Part shown: positions 17,401 through 29,965 of the stretch, in pieces
How the letters are laid out: every line of letters starts with the position of its first letter
How positions within the stretch are numbered: position 1 is the stretch's first letter
Assembly (NCBI RefSeq): GCF_022201045.2
Contig: NC_068560.1
Location: 38,217,001 to 38,281,000, forward strand
DNA length: 64,000 nt
Direction of reading: 5' to 3'
Origin: Citrus sinensis
Lineage: Eukaryota > Streptophyta > Magnoliopsida > Sapindales > Rutaceae
The notes under the pieces: model-generated
What the model saw: only the letters and a program-made list of their open reading frames with translations
Database searches by the model: none
What the model was told of the DNA's origin: nothing
Made by a program: the position numbers and the translations under genes

Positions 17401-18520
17401 CGAATTCAGAACATCATCATCATCCAGCCTCTGATATCTGAGAGGTTTTGACGGAGCCACAGCTTTAAACATCTTGGAAGATACTGCAATGCAAGATAAA
17501 GCTGTAAACAATTTGACGTCTTCTTCTGTGTAATTCTCTGCAAACGCTAAGCTAATACGTACAGTATTGATTAAAGACCAAAAAACCAACAATCCAGAAG
17601 CATTTGCATATACACAATCAAGAAAAAAGAAAAGAAAAGAATCTAAAAATTCGAAGATAGTTACCTTGAGAAAGAGAATAGTACTTGTGATGATAACGAA
17701 ATTTACCAGCATCAAACATCTTCAGAACATCGTTACCAGACTCCGACGCTTTCTCAAACAGAACTTGAACTTCTTTCAAAACCTCCGAGACGCCCGGTTG
17801 ACCAATTGGAACCTTAGTCTCAATCCCCGTTGACCGCTTGTTCTCTGAAACCGGAACCTCCTTCTTACTCTTAGTGGGCCCAACCTTATCATTCTCTGCG
17901 GAAATTGAAATTGTGTCATGATTTTGTTTACTTTCGTTGACTCGTTTCGACTCACTTTCAGGAATGTAAGCCGGTTCATATTTCTCCAATGGCTCAAAGA
18001 AGTTCAAAAAATCCCAAGCGGAGCTGCTCGGAGTCGGCGGTGGCGGGGTCTTATTATGAGCCGGCCAATCACCGGCGTTAAATTCAGCATTGTACGTGGA
18101 GTAATTACCAAACCGGTAACTTGAACTTGAGGTATCTAGATTAAAATAATCCCGGTTAGAGGGTTGAAAATCTTTAATCCTCTCTTCCTCTTCAGAATCG
18201 GTATCGAATTGAATGTGCGAATCGGAGGTCAAACTCGAGGGAGAGCGATCAGGTGGAGAAGATATTGACTCTTTGGCTGCATGATCGCCGTTTGATGAAG
18301 AAGTAGCATCGTTATCGCGGTGATGATTGGAATTACTAGAACTAAAATGATCGAAAAACTGATGGAGAGTGGGGCCAAGAGTCTTGAGAGACTGCATGTA
18401 AGCCACGTGTGCATCGGCGAGGGCGTAGCTATGGCGAAGCGCTTCTTCGAGGAACCTGCAGCGGTCGCGGCAGAGAGCGACGGCCGGAAGGTTGTCCAGC
18501 TTTGACGTGGAGCATCCCAT
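14443..18520 (-). CDS. DUF630/DUF632 protein (NRG2-like), N-myristoylation signal
   Basis: Four exons: 17665-18520, 17335-17483, 15614-15831 and 14443-15133; they join in frame to 637 residues. The start MGCSTSKLDNLPAVALCRDR is the classic DUF630 N-terminus (about 1-60) and gives a myristoylatable Gly2 with Cys3. A long Ser/Asp/Pro-rich linker with a PPPPTPSSSAWDFLNFFEP block follows (about 90-175). DUF632 runs from about residue 245 (GVSEVLKEVQVLFEKASESG) to about 560. A charged coiled coil (about 570-600, EREEKKMQKAMQEREKKM) lies near the end. Known family members include NRG2, a nitrate-signalling regulator, and REL2, which affects leaf rolling; which role this copy has cannot be told. The first-intron donor and the exon phases (1, 0, 2) all fit. 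Confidence 0.9.
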
Positions 18521-18824
18521 GGGGATGGGGATGGGGTAGCTCCAGCTCCGGTGAGGTTTTCTAAACGTCGCCGTTTACTTTGAATTTGAATTTGAAATTT
18601 GACGGTGCATTTAAGCTGCATAAGATGAGAGACAAGGGAATAAAGAGAGTGAGGGGGAGTGGGACTGGGACTCGGCTCTTTTCTTTTCTTGGTGAGACGG
18701 ACTGGCTGAGAGCTACGCTACATATAAATGAAAACAAAAGGAAGCAGCAGCCAAAACATCGGCTTCGCATAATGTAACGTCTCTTTATTTACTTTTGCTG
18801 TTTTTGGTTATTTTAAACTATATA

Positions 18825-18830
<6 letters not shown>

Positions 18831-18907
<77 letters not shown>
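18831..18907. repeat. (TC)n microsatellite running into (TA)n
   Basis: About 33 TC units (18831-18897) are followed by a short TA run. It lies about 310 bp upstream of the start codon of the minus-strand DUF630/632 gene, reading as (GA)n on that strand, and so falls in its promoter or leader. Confidence 0.95.
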
Positions 18908-18909
<2 letters not shown>

Positions 18910-21900
18910 TTTTGCGTTTATGCCACTTTGATTCGAATTATTGCCGTTTTCCTTTCCCTTTTTTTTTTTTTTTGTTTTTTTGGGTGGGTAAAAATGAAAA
19001 GAAGAATGGTCCTTATTGGTTGTTTGGAAAACATAAAAAAAAAAAGAAAAAAGAATTACTAACTATTCAGACCTTACCTAAATTAATTCTACCATAAAGT
19101 AGTTGAGGTTTTTGTAAAAGAATCACATCCATTGATTATTATTCAAGGAGAGGTCACTACCCACTATATTGTGTATAGTCCTGAAACTGATTCTATATTT
19201 ATTAAAAGAATTTATAGATTGGATTTTCATTTAATAATTGAAGAAAAAGATTTTGGCCTTTTTTAGCAAAACAAATAAACAAAGACGCAAAAAAAAAAAA
19301 AAAAACAGCTACAAGATACACACAGATTGCTGTTGCAGTTAATTTTAATTAAATAGATCTTTTTCTTTTTTCCCACAATTTGGTAGCTGATACCCATCTT
19401 TTATTTGATTATTTCTTTAGTGTATATATATAGAGGAAAGCCGGGAGATATTATTACATTAAATTAATAAATTGAACAATTGGCCAATAAATCTTTTCAA
19501 ATGGATGATCATGCCGACGCATGCAACAATCGGCATTGCTGACGTGGTATAAAAGTTTTGTTACCCTACATGCAACAACCAACCCTAATGATTTCACGAG
19601 CCAAAGGGAAATCTTCCTATTCAAACTTCCAATAATACCGATCATAATTACGTTGGTTTTTGCTTCAAACTCCAAAATGATTGTTGAACCAAAAGTAGAT
19701 TTAACCGCTTCTCAAATGCATAACGTCTCTCCATATCTCGAGGAATGCTATGAATTAATTAAGGGAATCGCGCACAATGCTTGGGAGAAATTAACTTTAA
19801 CCCCAGCCCCAGGTACGGGGTATTTCTGCCCTAACGCGACGTGAAATGATTATAGAAGAGAAACCAAAAATTGGAAAGCGTTCGAATAAAAGTAACTAAA
19901 AGGAGCTAGCTTCAAGTGAAACCATGCAGAAATATAAAGATTCTTTTCAAAATTTCCAAGGTGCTTTCTAAAATAGGAATTTGAAACTAGATAAAGTTAC
20001 TTATTTAAATTTGAATGTACAATTGGAGAAATTAAATTTTGGGAGAAAAACTCTGTAATTTATCGTCTGAGAATAGCCATTCACTACAATCTCAATGGTA
20101 AGCTAGCGCTTTCACTAATGTTGAGTTCGATCTCTTATAACAGAGCTCTTTTTTTGTTTTTCCAATTTTTTTAACAGAAAAATATAGATTATAAATAAAA
20201 ATTTTTCCTCAATATTTATAACGTCGGAATAGATTTCTGTAGTATAAATGATGGGTGAGATTTTATTCGATTAATTATGAGGATACATATATAGACATAG
20301 ATATCTCAAAAGGAGGTAATACAACTCAGTGAATCTTGTCTCTATTGTCTCCGCATTTTGTTGTTTTTTAGAGGACGAGAAAGCATGGTCCTCACTTCAG
20401 CTTGCCGCCTGCCTTTATCTCGAATTCTCTGTATCGATATGTTTGTTCATCACGTATATTCTCGTCGTTTTCTTTGGCCTTATGAATTAAAATAAATGTG
20501 GAACAAGTGATGGAAGGAGGATATATTCGTTACTTTCTTTTTCACTTTCATTTACGTGCCATCAACTTAGCTTTTGCTACGACATCAGCAAGGTCGACCT
20601 TCCCCAACCCCCCACAACAACACTTCATTCCTGCAAGTTGCAACTGCTGCTCTCTTTCTTAACCCAATAAGTTTATAAAAAAACCTGCCACGTTGAAACT
20701 TCAACATAACTTATTACTTGACTGTTACTAAATTTCTTGCTTTTACTGTTTAACAATTTTAATGAATGTGTCGAAACCAAGAGAAAGGCAGCCATTTTCA
20801 AACAAGCCTAAAGTGCCATTAGATATTGAGATTAGGCAATTGTTTTTTAAAATAACAGCATTCAAGTGTTTAATAAACACTTGTTGTTTTAGTTTTAGAA
20901 ACTATTCTTTTTTAAGATATGTTTATCATATATCATCAACTTTGATTTCAAGATAATTGTGACCTCAATATGAAACAAAACCTAAGTTGAACACTACATC
21001 ATTAATCATTATCTTTTTGTGAGGGTTTGCATTAATAGATATCGACATTCACACCTCTGTAAAATTCAAATTTTGTTACAATTAATTAATACACACAATA
21101 AACTATAGCTACAACATGTATGCATGATTTATTGTATGTCTAAATTGTGAAAATTGACTATTACATGGATATTTGAGCTTATAATGAGCCGAATTTATTT
21201 TCAAATTATCAGAAGATAATCAAATCCCACTAATGCATGGTAAAAAAAAATTGAAGTTTAGAGATTCTAAAGTTTAGGGATTTCTTATGCAGAAGGGAAT
21301 CAGGGATTTTAAAGTTTTATTTTTATTTTTCTTTAATGTGAATTGGTGGGAGTGGATTAATATATATTTGTATTAATTTTTTTTTAATGAAAAATATATA
21401 CGTTGCTATGATCGAAAAGGCCTCATAAAGGTTTAAATAGCTTTCCCCTATTGAAAATTCGTAATTTAAGGGAACTTTTTTTGTCTTATACCTTTTTGTC
21501 TCCCATGTATCTTGCTTTCCCGGACGTGATTTTAAATTGTAATTTACCTTTTCCTTTTAGTTTGTATTCTTCTTTTGTTTAATTATATTAATTTATTTTG
21601 GACTCCGTGTAACTGCAAAGGAAGCATTAAACTAGCTTTTATTTTATTTTATTTTTTTCTCCGAAGGAGCATTAAACTGGTTGCCCTTAAATCTAAAAAG
21701 TTCTCAATGGAAACGGACTCTTGTCCATAATGTTCGAGTGTCGGTGGGTGGAAAAAGGGCGTTCCTGAACGCGCAAGAAAACTATCTAAGCATACTCACA
21801 TGTTAATAATGGGCCGTCATCGGTAAGTAATCCTTTCGGTTGAATCAACAATCTAAATTCCAGGCCATGATGGATTAGCCCACGGCTACTCGGGTAGTTT

Positions 21901-23864
21901 CCATGAACTTTGGGTTCAAGTAAGTCCTTGAAAAGGAAAATTTTCCAAAATTCATGTGCAAAACAAAATCAACTGTAAAAGAATTCACCAAGACTGTAAA
22001 TCTTTTAATATATGAATGATGATCCCAATAATTGAGTCTCAATTATAATGAATCATTTATTTATTAGATATTGAAGTTTCAAATTAATAAAATTAATATT
22101 TAACATTCAATAAATGAATATCACATTAATTAGGAATTCAATTGTTGGAATTCTTAATATTTAATATTCTTAAAAGCACTTCTATTTTGGAATGCTAGGG
22201 AGGGGTTAAAAAAAAAAAGGCCCCCAAAACATGTACCGCTTCTCATTGAAAATATTGCTCATTGGCAAAAATAGGTAAAGATTATTAATTACCTAAATTA
22301 ACTGAAATAAGACTAATTGAAATTAAAAACCTTTTTATCCGTATGAGTAGGTTGTAAGACAAAGTCTCTTATATCACCCAAAAACCAACCAGCGGTCTAG
22401 CACCGAGTTACCAAATTAACTTAAAACTATCCCAAAGCAAAAGAATTTAATAGACCAAAAATCAATTTAACAAAACTTGGAATGTTTAATGATAACAACT
22501 GGCCAACTCAAAAATGCCAATGATGAGAATACTCGGAACTCAATTATTTGAGGGGCCACAATCATGGAGCGTTGCGTAATTAATGCAAGCACGATACAGC
22601 TCTTTTTGTCGCAAAAATCTCCTTCTCATTGGACCTCATTGCAACATGTTCAATTCTTGAGCTCAAATCTGCTGTCAATCACAAGTGGAGAGGGAATGCC
22701 AATTATGTGAGACATAATGGTCGCGTATATTAATTCTCTTTAGAAGGCTTGCATTATCGTGAGATAAAAACAAAAAAAAAAAAATCATGATGAGGGGATG
22801 ACTGGCTTGCTTCTAAATTATAGCATGACTTTCCAGCAAAACTTTACGTTTTGTTTATTTATCAATCACCTGTTTCGATTCAATATTATGTCTAACAAAC
22901 CATGTGCGGTTTTGTTCTAATTACTCATATGCTCTGTCATTATGAACGTGCTAATAATCCCTGCAGTTTTATTTTCTTTTTAATAAAATTTGTTACAAGA
23001 ACGTGCAGTTAAAAACTTCACAATTAATTCGATCCCATATGATGCAAAGAGGGAAACAATGTGAATCAATCTTTAGCATGTCTGGTAATTACCAAGAATG
23101 AGAATTTACATAATTTTAAAGAATCCGTTTTCTAGTGCAGATATTATACGCTTTAAAATATAAATTTAAATAATTTTAATTAAATCCTTTATGTTCTAAA
23201 AACTTTAAATGTAGATATAGTGATCTAATTTGTTGAATGTACATGCGTTACAGGTTGACATAAGTTAAGTAAAAATGGATGCTTGTGATTGCCTTTTTAT
23301 TATTATTATTATTATTTCCTATTTTGTCGCGTGCATGATTTATTAAATGCACATGAGGGAATTACTTGCATTATCACCAAAGGAAAAGGAGATCATTTTA
23401 CTTCAAAATAAGAAAGAAGACGTTAAGCTTACCTAACAAGTTTAGCAAAATGATTTATTATTATTTTTTAAATCCGAAACTTTGATTAACATTGGAGATA
23501 ATAATGCACTTGTTGTAGAGCGCGCACGCACACATATATTTGCCTTGATCGCAATTGTTCAAAATATTGTTCTAGTTTTTTAAAATCAATGTCAAAATTA
23601 ACATAATCTAAATTAAAAAATGGTCAAAAGTTAATTCTATGCTTTAATTATTTTTCATGTAATGAATCTACTAATTAATTATTGTAAACCATTCTTTTGA
23701 TTTAATAGGGAAATCAATTTACAGAGAAAAAAAAAAAAAACTATACATCATTCAAGTTCTTCTATTCACATATGGAGACTAACTTTTCACAATTTCCATT
23801 TCTTTCTAGCGGATAGCACAGAGGAAAAAGAGATCAAGTGTTTTTTTTTTTTTTTTTATAAAAA
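18908..23864. other. Five-kilobase intergenic region, no gene supported
   Basis: The longest open frame (19521-19844, +, 107 codons) has ordinary composition but no motif I recognise and no splice or promoter context. Other frames are shorter. Several poly(A)/poly(T) tracts occur, for example near 18961 and 19291, and small ATT runs near 23297. No terminal inverted repeats or LTRs stand out. Confidence 0.4.
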
Positions 23865-23907
23865 AGAAGAAGAAGAAGAAGAAGAAGAAGAAGAAGAAGA
23901 AGAAGAA
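23865..23907. repeat. (AAG)n trinucleotide microsatellite
   Basis: About 14 AAG/GAA units preceded by a poly(T) tract (23841-23857). It lies roughly 50 bp beyond the stop codon of the minus-strand DUF241 gene and so probably falls within its 3' UTR. Confidence 0.9.
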
Positions 23908-23953
23908 AGGAAGTACATCCCTTTTTTTTTGTTTTTGTTTTTTGTTTTTTGGT

Positions 23954-24844
23954 CTACTGTGTGAGCGTATTGAGCAGTGAAACCCTGGTGGTGATCAAAC
24001 TTCTGAACACTTTCTCACTAGCAAATTCAATTTCACAAATGCAGTCCTCCAAATTTTGCATTTTCATCAAAACCACCTTCACTTGTTCATCTCCTTTCTT
24101 TCTGAAGCCCCACAAGCTATCAACACCGACCTGTTGAAACTCTTGAATGCCCTCTTCGAATTTTACTCTGTTGTCTTTCTTGCTCAGTCTCAAACCCATC
24201 CATGAAGATTTTCGCGGCGCAAAAGCCGTTGAAATCCCATTAAAAAGGGCAACCGTAACGAGCATTGTCACTCGAACAGCATCAGTGACGACACCGGCTA
24301 AATCAGAATCTACAACGGACGCCAGCATTGGTGGCGGTACCTGGTATTGGCCGATACACCGAATTGCACTGACAAGCTTAAGCATCTCTTTGGCCAATCT
24401 TTTTCTTGATTTCAAATACGAAGCTATCTTTGCGTCGTCTTTTTTCCTTATAGCAACTTTGGCAGCAAACTGCTCTTCCTTGAGTGTCATAACAGATGTT
24501 TGGAAGATTCCAAAGACATCGACGAAGCGAAGAAAGTCTTCGAGAAGCGTCTCGACCCACTCGTGTTGATTGCGAAGAGAGTCTTGTGTTTGAGGAAGAT
24601 GGAGAATTTCATGCAGAGAATCATGAACGTCTTTGAGACGGCTCAAGCCGTCACAAAGCCAAGATGATGTTCTGTTATCGGGTTTAGTAGACCAAGTCTT
24701 GAGCTCGCTGATCTCATCTTTGATCTGGGAAACCAAAGGGTGTGATCTGCACGGAAGACTGATGGATCTAATGTGATGAGACATGGGTGGACGGTTGGGA
24801 TGTTTGTTAGGGAATGAAAGGGAGCGCCCGAAAACGCCTACCAT
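23954..24844 (-). CDS. DUF241 (BPS1-like) plant protein, single exon
   Basis: An uninterrupted 296-residue frame starts MVGVFGRSLSFPNKHPNRPP. The N-terminal HHIRSISLPCRSHPLVSQIKDE is the hallmark of DUF241 proteins. It is followed by conserved ELKTW, LKDVHDSLHEILHLP and a LLEDFLRFVDVFGIFQT stretch. The rest is helical. A hydrophobic segment at about residues 195-212 (VTMLVTVALFNGI) could be membrane-associated, and the C-terminus (LEDCICEIEFASEKVFRSLI) is typical. Family members are usually intronless and 280-390 residues long. BPS1 of Arabidopsis limits production of a root-derived mobile signal, but most DUF241 paralogues have no known function. A TATA-like CTTTATATTG lies about 155 bp upstream on the minus strand (near 24993-25003). 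Confidence 0.9.
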   Translation of the reverse strand: MVGVFGRSLSFPNKHPNRPPMSHHIRSISLPCRSHPLVSQIKDEISELKTWSTKPDNRTSSWLCDGLSRLKDVHDSLHEILHLPQTQDSLRNQHEWVETLLEDFLRFVDVFGIFQTSVMTLKEEQFAAKVAIRKKDDAKIASYLKSRKRLAKEMLKLVSAIRCIGQYQVPPPMLASVVDSDLAGVVTDAVRVTMLVTVALFNGISTAFAPRKSSWMGLRLSKKDNRVKFEEGIQEFQQVGVDSLWGFRKKGDEQVKVVLMKMQNLEDCICEIEFASEKVFRSLITTRVSLLNTLTQ

Positions 24845-26336
24845 TTTTTGCTATTTTAATCTCAACTACAGTATTTTGCTTCAATTCGGTTTTCTTGACG
24901 ATTGAATGAGAAAGAAATCAAGAGAGCTGGAGGGAGGAGGAGTAATGGGCGGGCGTGTGTTTACATACAGTATGCATATATATTCACACACACAATATAA
25001 AGGGAATATTTAAGTGGGAAGACAACTAAGGCGCACGAGGGGAGGAGACTGGATCCGCGAATAACTATAGCTGTTAACGCGGGCTTTAGACTTTAAATCA
25101 TGTGGGTTTAGCGTTTACGCTTGCAAAAACTAGTCGTTTCTGTGTTCCTTTTCCTGTGGGGAGGAGACACCACGTGTTTTTGGCCGCTGGCTTTTCTTGA
25201 TCAGCTGTAAAACTTTATGTCCAAACACCCAATTCAATTTGTGTCACTGCTCACTCACTAACCCATTTGTTAAAAGATATATAATTAAACTGATGAGGAG
25301 TTGGCGTTAATAATCTCAAATTTGTATTTGGAGAAAGTTCTTGTACATACATTCTTTTTCATTAAACTTTTGTGATCATGTGTGTATTTACAAGTAATTT
25401 CATGATTAGTGGAGAAAGTATTCATGACAAAAATCTAATAAATCCATGTGTAAATATATTTGGGATTACCCAAAATTTTCATATGTTTACTGTTCATTCC
25501 CAATAGAATGAGAGAGTCGTGTTGGATGGAATGTGTATACCACCACATCATCCTATGCCTAGCTTTTCAATAAATTCTTACTACAAACAATCAACATGCA
25601 TTTTTAAGTTAACACATCAGTATAAATATTTTGATTGAAAAGAGGGAAATCGAGTCAAAAGCATTTGCATAGACTTTTGTTGCATAATTTGATTGCTAAT
25701 TTTGTTTGCCCATGTTCAGTTGAAACGATTCGTTGAGTATGTTCGATCATATAATATGCCACAGGAATTATTCATCAAACTAATAATTTTATTTTGTTCG
25801 TTATTGAAAAAATGATTCAAAATCATTCAATGCTTACTTTGCATCCGCTTGAACCTCACCATTTTGGTCATTATTAGGGGAACACCCATCGTTGGACTTG
25901 TGCTGTGCCTGTCGCCTTGGCTGGTGATAAAACGTGATGGGTGCGACTCAAAAAATTCTGGACAAGGCACTGAGCCATCTCCATCTCCATGCTTAGTTAT
26001 TCCAACTTCCAAATTCATTCGTTTTTACCAAACTCCACCTAACTAATCATAGAGATTGAATACTCGAGTGTTTTCAGCTTGGCTGTCACAAATATGACAG
26101 TGAAAACTATACGGCCAAAGGCGCGTATAAAGATTTGAATTGTTAATGCAAGTTGATGATCGAATCAGCGGCTGGTTGTCAATATGCCAATCTCGAGCTC
26201 CTCACTGGAGATTATTGATACCCTGAAATTTTAAGAAGTCGAAGAGGATTACACGGAAAGCTAATAATTAATAACCACACGCGTAATCTCGAATTGAGTT
26301 AATTGGAACTTGAAATAAAGATTTATAGGCACCTTA
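24845..26336. other. Intergenic region between the DUF241 gene and the LINE
   Basis: The proximal 200 bp are the promoter and leader of the minus-strand DUF241 gene. The remainder holds no frame above about 65 codons with recognisable features and no clear repeat. Confidence 0.4.
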
Positions 26337-26351
26337 GAATCTTTTACACCC
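26337..26351. repeat. Left target-site duplication of the LINE
   Basis: GAATCTTTTACACCC occurs here and again, identically, at 34114-34128 directly after the LINE poly(A) tail. A perfect 15-bp direct repeat at these positions defines both ends of the retrotransposon. Confidence 0.93.
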
Positions 26352-26580
26352 CAAGTCTTCAAATGGAGCATCTACTTTTTTTCTCTTCTGGCTCTCTCTC
26401 TTAGAGAAACAGAATGAGAGTGGAGAGTGAGTCTATAGGACTATTGTGGTCACTCACATAAGTTGGGTGTTTTGGTTCATGATTTTATCTCCTTTTTTCT
26501 TTCTTCTTCAGCTTTTAGCCGATCGTGAAAGTAAACAACGATATCTCAGTTTTCGGAAGCAAAATAGTTAAGCACTCTTA

Positions 26581-26708
26581 ATGGACATTGATGAGCTGAT
26601 TCGAAGGTGCCAAGAAATATCCTTGGAGGGTGAGAAGAGAGGTAGAGTGTCACTTAAAAGCAAAATGAAGATAGACAGGCCAAAAGATGGTGGACGGCTG
26701 TCTCCTGG
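26581..26708 (+). pseudogene. LINE ORF1, 5' fragment cut by the hAT insertion
   Basis: The frame opens MDIDELIRRCQEISLEGE, the usual start of plant L1 ORF1 proteins (nucleic-acid-binding Gag-like). It stops being LINE sequence after 43 codons at TCTCCTGG, where the hAT element begins. The continuation is found at 28484. Confidence 0.88.
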
Positions 26709-26820
26709 CAGGGGCAGAGACAGCATATTGATTGACTGGGGGCTTACCCAACGGCGATAAAAAAATATAAAAAGTAATAAATATATAAATTTGAAAGATT
26801 TATCATACTTCAATATATGT

Positions 26821-27966
26821 TTACAATTGTCCTTTACGAGTTTTCATACATTGATAACGTTGCATTACAACTTCATTATCAATATTATTAAATAAGTCTT
26901 TTTCTATGTAAACAATTAAACTATCATTCATCCATTGCTCTCCCATTCGGTTTCGTAACCGATTCTTCAAAATGTTCATGGCTGAAAATGCTCTCTCTAC
27001 ACTCGCAGTGGCAACATGTAAAGTCAATGCCAATGTTATTAACAAGTAAACTAATGGATATACATTATGTCTCTTAGTCTCGATCATCCGCTTTGCAAGA
27101 TCACCAATATCCTTTAATTCTGAAAACTCACCACTAGTGCGCATATCCAAAATATATGTATCAAGTTGAATCTCAAGTGCCATGATATCAATTGTAGAGA
27201 ACTCATTTGGATACAACTGAGCTAGCCGTAATAGCTTCTGCTTGTTGAAAGCTGAAAATAAATCATTTGGAGATAAACATGCTAAGCAAAGAAGCAACTC
27301 AGTGTTTGTCTCATTAAAACGAGAATTAAGCTCTTGAAGTTGCATATCTAAGACTGCATAATACAATTCAACACGATAACGATGCAAATTTGTGATTTCT
27401 TGAGCTTTACGTCGTGATCGCCCTCTATCCACAAACATATCATCCATATTAGGCACATCAATATCATGCTTCGCACAAAAAAAAGTAACTTCATCAATCA
27501 AAGAATTCCATCCACTTTGTCTCATTGTTTGAAGTTGTAGTTTACATAACCTAACTAAGTTCATAGCATTCACAATATCTTGATCTTTCCTCTGTAATGC
27601 TTGTGATAACTCATCTGTAGCCCCTAAAATATTCCTCATCAAATGTAAACAGAACACAATTAAATGACAACATCAACTCTAGTAAATTCTTTGCTTCTCC
27701 TCTTTGCCCATATTTTGGTCCATCATCAATAATCATTTCCAATACACTAATTACTGCTGAAAACATGTTAATAATGCTCAATAATGTATTATAATGTGAA
27801 CCCCAACGTGTATCACCACAACGTTTTAGAGTAGTCTCTTGGTTTAGGCCTTGCCCACTCGAGAGATCTCCAAGATTAAGTGCTTTAACAACTACATCAA
27901 TTCAACAAATAATTATATATGATTTATAAACAATAAAATAAAAAGTAAATAAAGTGTTAACTTGTA
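26821..27966 (-). pseudogene. hAT-family transposase remnant (ZMYM1/TTF-type zinc-finger class)
   Basis: The open part (26821-27657, 278 codons) includes LLCLACLSPNDLFSAFNKQK and ends with the hAT dimerisation motif ATASVERAFSAMNILKNRL. Upstream, another frame carries KRCGDTRWGSHYN (about 27780-27820) and an MFSAVISVLEMI stretch. The two parts of one protein are shifted by one base near 27660-27675. A plausible intron (donor AAG|GTACAAG at 27966, acceptor near 27892) lies further up. The zinc-finger N-terminus and most of the DUF4371 region are missing, so no active transposase can be made. Confidence 0.88.
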
Positions 27967-28040
27967 CCTTAATTTTATTGAATGAAGAAACGAGGGGTTG
28001 TTTGAAATTTGGAGGAATAAATGAAATCACTTTCCACTTT

Positions 28041-28142
28041 GCTTTTGGAGATGTCGAAACAAGAAGATGATTAATGCAAATTCCACTGTCAGTCTGTCAC
28101 TGCTGTTTTGCTTTTGGAGATGCCGAAACAAGAAGATGATTT
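28041..28142. repeat. Direct repeat in the hAT element, period about 69 bp
   Basis: GCTTTTGGAGATG.CGAAAC followed by AAGAAGATGATT occurs at 28041 and again at 28110. The two copies differ at one base within about 32 bp. Subterminal repeats like this are common in hAT elements, where transposase binds, but that role is inference here. Confidence 0.7.
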
Positions 28143-28483
28143 AGGGATTTTAGATTTGCGTATTGGTGCAGGCAGTGGAATTGGAGAAGGTACCGAATAA
28201 TAAAATATTATTAATGGGTTTGTGGGCTATTTAAAAATTTGATTAATATTAATATTTGTGGGCTTAATTTTAGTTTGCAAAGCCCATCTCTTTTTATTTG
28301 TTTTAAAAACTTAAAGTATGTAATTATGTTTATGTGTTAGGGGTTTGAATATAAATTAGTGGGGGCTTAGGAAAAATTTATTAGAAATTTTTTATAAATT
28401 AAATTAGTTAGTAAAGGATTTTTTTTTTCAGTGGGGACTTAAGTCCCCACTGGTCCTAAGCTGGATCCGCCACTGTCTCCTGG

Positions 28484-29822
28484 GAAAGGTGTTGTTGGCT
28501 AGAGAAATCAACATCGTGGGTCTCAAAGCATCCCTGCAACAGGTGGAGAACTCTAAGAGAAGTGCAGATTGAAGAAATGGGGGACAATATTTTCTTGTTC
28601 AAGTTCGGAACAGAAACAGATAAGAGGAACATTCTAGCAGGGGGGCCATGGCACTTTGATAGAGCTTTGATAGTGTTAGTTGAACCAAAAGGTATCGGGG
28701 AGATCAATAAACAAGTTTTCACTCATGTATCCTTCTGGGTCCAGATACATAATGTCCCCATATTGTGCATGAATGAAGAGACCATCAAAGAAATTGGGGG
28801 AGAAATTGGATCAGTGGAGGAAGTGAGGACAAATGCCTCAGGAGAATGCTTTGGCAAATACGCCAGGTTGAGAATTTCAATTGATATTACTCAACCTCTG
28901 ATTAAAATACTAGAGCTAAAGGATGAGGAAGCTGTAGAAGGGGAGAGTGCAGCAGAAAACGAATCAGGAAGGGAGTCTGCAGAAATGGTAGATACAGAAG
29001 CTAACAAGACAGAAAAAGAAACTACCAAAGGAAAGATCATCCCAATGCCGGTACTATATGAAAGGATGCCATATTTTTGTTTTGTTTGCGGATGCATAGG
29101 ACATCAATACAGGGAATGCAAGCAATACAAAAACCAAACAAGAAAGGAAATGGCTTATGGGCCATGGCTGAGAGCACTCACAATGGCAGAAAAAATCAAG
29201 CTAAACAGAGGAAAGGAGCGATGGAAAGCAGAAGAAGAGAAAAAGGACAACATAATATACACAAGGTCCAAACCAGAGGTGGCCTCAAAGATGATGAAAG
29301 ACCAACACAGAAGCAACATCAATGGAGCTGAGAAAGAACATGGGGTGACCCGATTACAAATGGATCTAATATTAGATAATCCGCAGACGGAAGGGGCGGG
29401 TGTTTCAAGGTTGTCAGAAAAAAGTCTCATAAAGTCAATGCAATCAACAGATATTAGTACAGTGCCTCAAAAACAGGGCCAAAAGGCGGATCCGAAATTT
29501 AAATAAGAGGGAAGGAGAAAGGGGAGATGAGCAAAATGGAGACTGGGTGAAAGAAACAAGAGAAAGGAGAAGGATATCACTAGTGAATGAGGCCCAATCA
29601 GAAATGAGCCCAATAGAAACCCAAGTTGTAGTAAGCTGCGAAGAAGGTGAGAGGCTGAATAAAACAAAGACTAAAATAAAGAAACGAAAATGGAAGCTCC
29701 AAGCAACCATCGAAAAGAACTCTTTGGAAGAAAATGGGCCAAAGCTTTTAAAAAAGCCTTCAGGAGAGGCTAATTGGGTGAGCCCAGATGGAAAAAGAAG
29801 AAAAATAAGCAGTTTAGACTAA
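28484..29822 (+). pseudogene. LINE ORF1, main part (Gag-like, CCHC zinc knuckle)
   Basis: From the hAT right flank the in-frame reading meets TAG at 28500. Frame disturbances near 28487 (an extra G) and near 28545 (two bases missing) separate the start from the long open part, 28562-29506 (314 codons). That part has MGDNIFLFKFGTETDKRN, GGPWHFDRALIVL and FTHVSFWVQIHNVPI, the DUF4283 signature, then the zinc knuckle CFVCGCIGHQYREC (C-x2-C-x4-H-x4-C). A Lys/Glu-rich tail continues in another frame at 29547-29822. The protein would coat LINE RNA; this copy cannot be translated whole. Confidence 0.9.
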
Positions 29823-29965
29823 GGTGCAATTTGTTCGATAAAAGCAAAGAACATGATAGAACAGGCAACCCAGCAAGACGGAGATGTCGAAATGATAGCA
29901 ATGGCAGCTGTTTCAACTCCGAAAGGATTAATGGCGGTGGCTGGTAGCCAGCACCGCCCACAACT

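Larger units (their letters stand above)
26709..28475 (-). mobile_element. Internally deleted hAT transposon inside LINE ORF1
   Basis: The left end CAGGGGCAGAGACAGC (26709) and the right end GCTGGATCCGCCACTG (28460-28475) are imperfect inverted repeats (12 of 16 match) of the CAG.GGCGGA..CAGC type common in plant hAT elements. TCTCCTGG flanks both sides (26701-26708 and 28476-28483), the exact 8-bp target duplication expected for hAT. The interior carries the C-terminal part of a transposase on the minus strand. At 1767 bp it is shorter than an autonomous element, so it looks like a deletion derivative. Confidence 0.9.

Noticed and set aside
18795..19097. 100-codon frame with LSLSLS repeats
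   Set aside because: Translation of the (TC)n microsatellite, not a gene.
19521..19844. 107-codon plus-strand frame
   Set aside because: No recognised motif, no promoter context and no evidence of splicing; kept out for lack of support.
29155..29710. Minus-strand frames rich in Ser/Leu/Phe
   Set aside because: Shadows of the Lys/Glu-rich LINE ORF1 on the plus strand.
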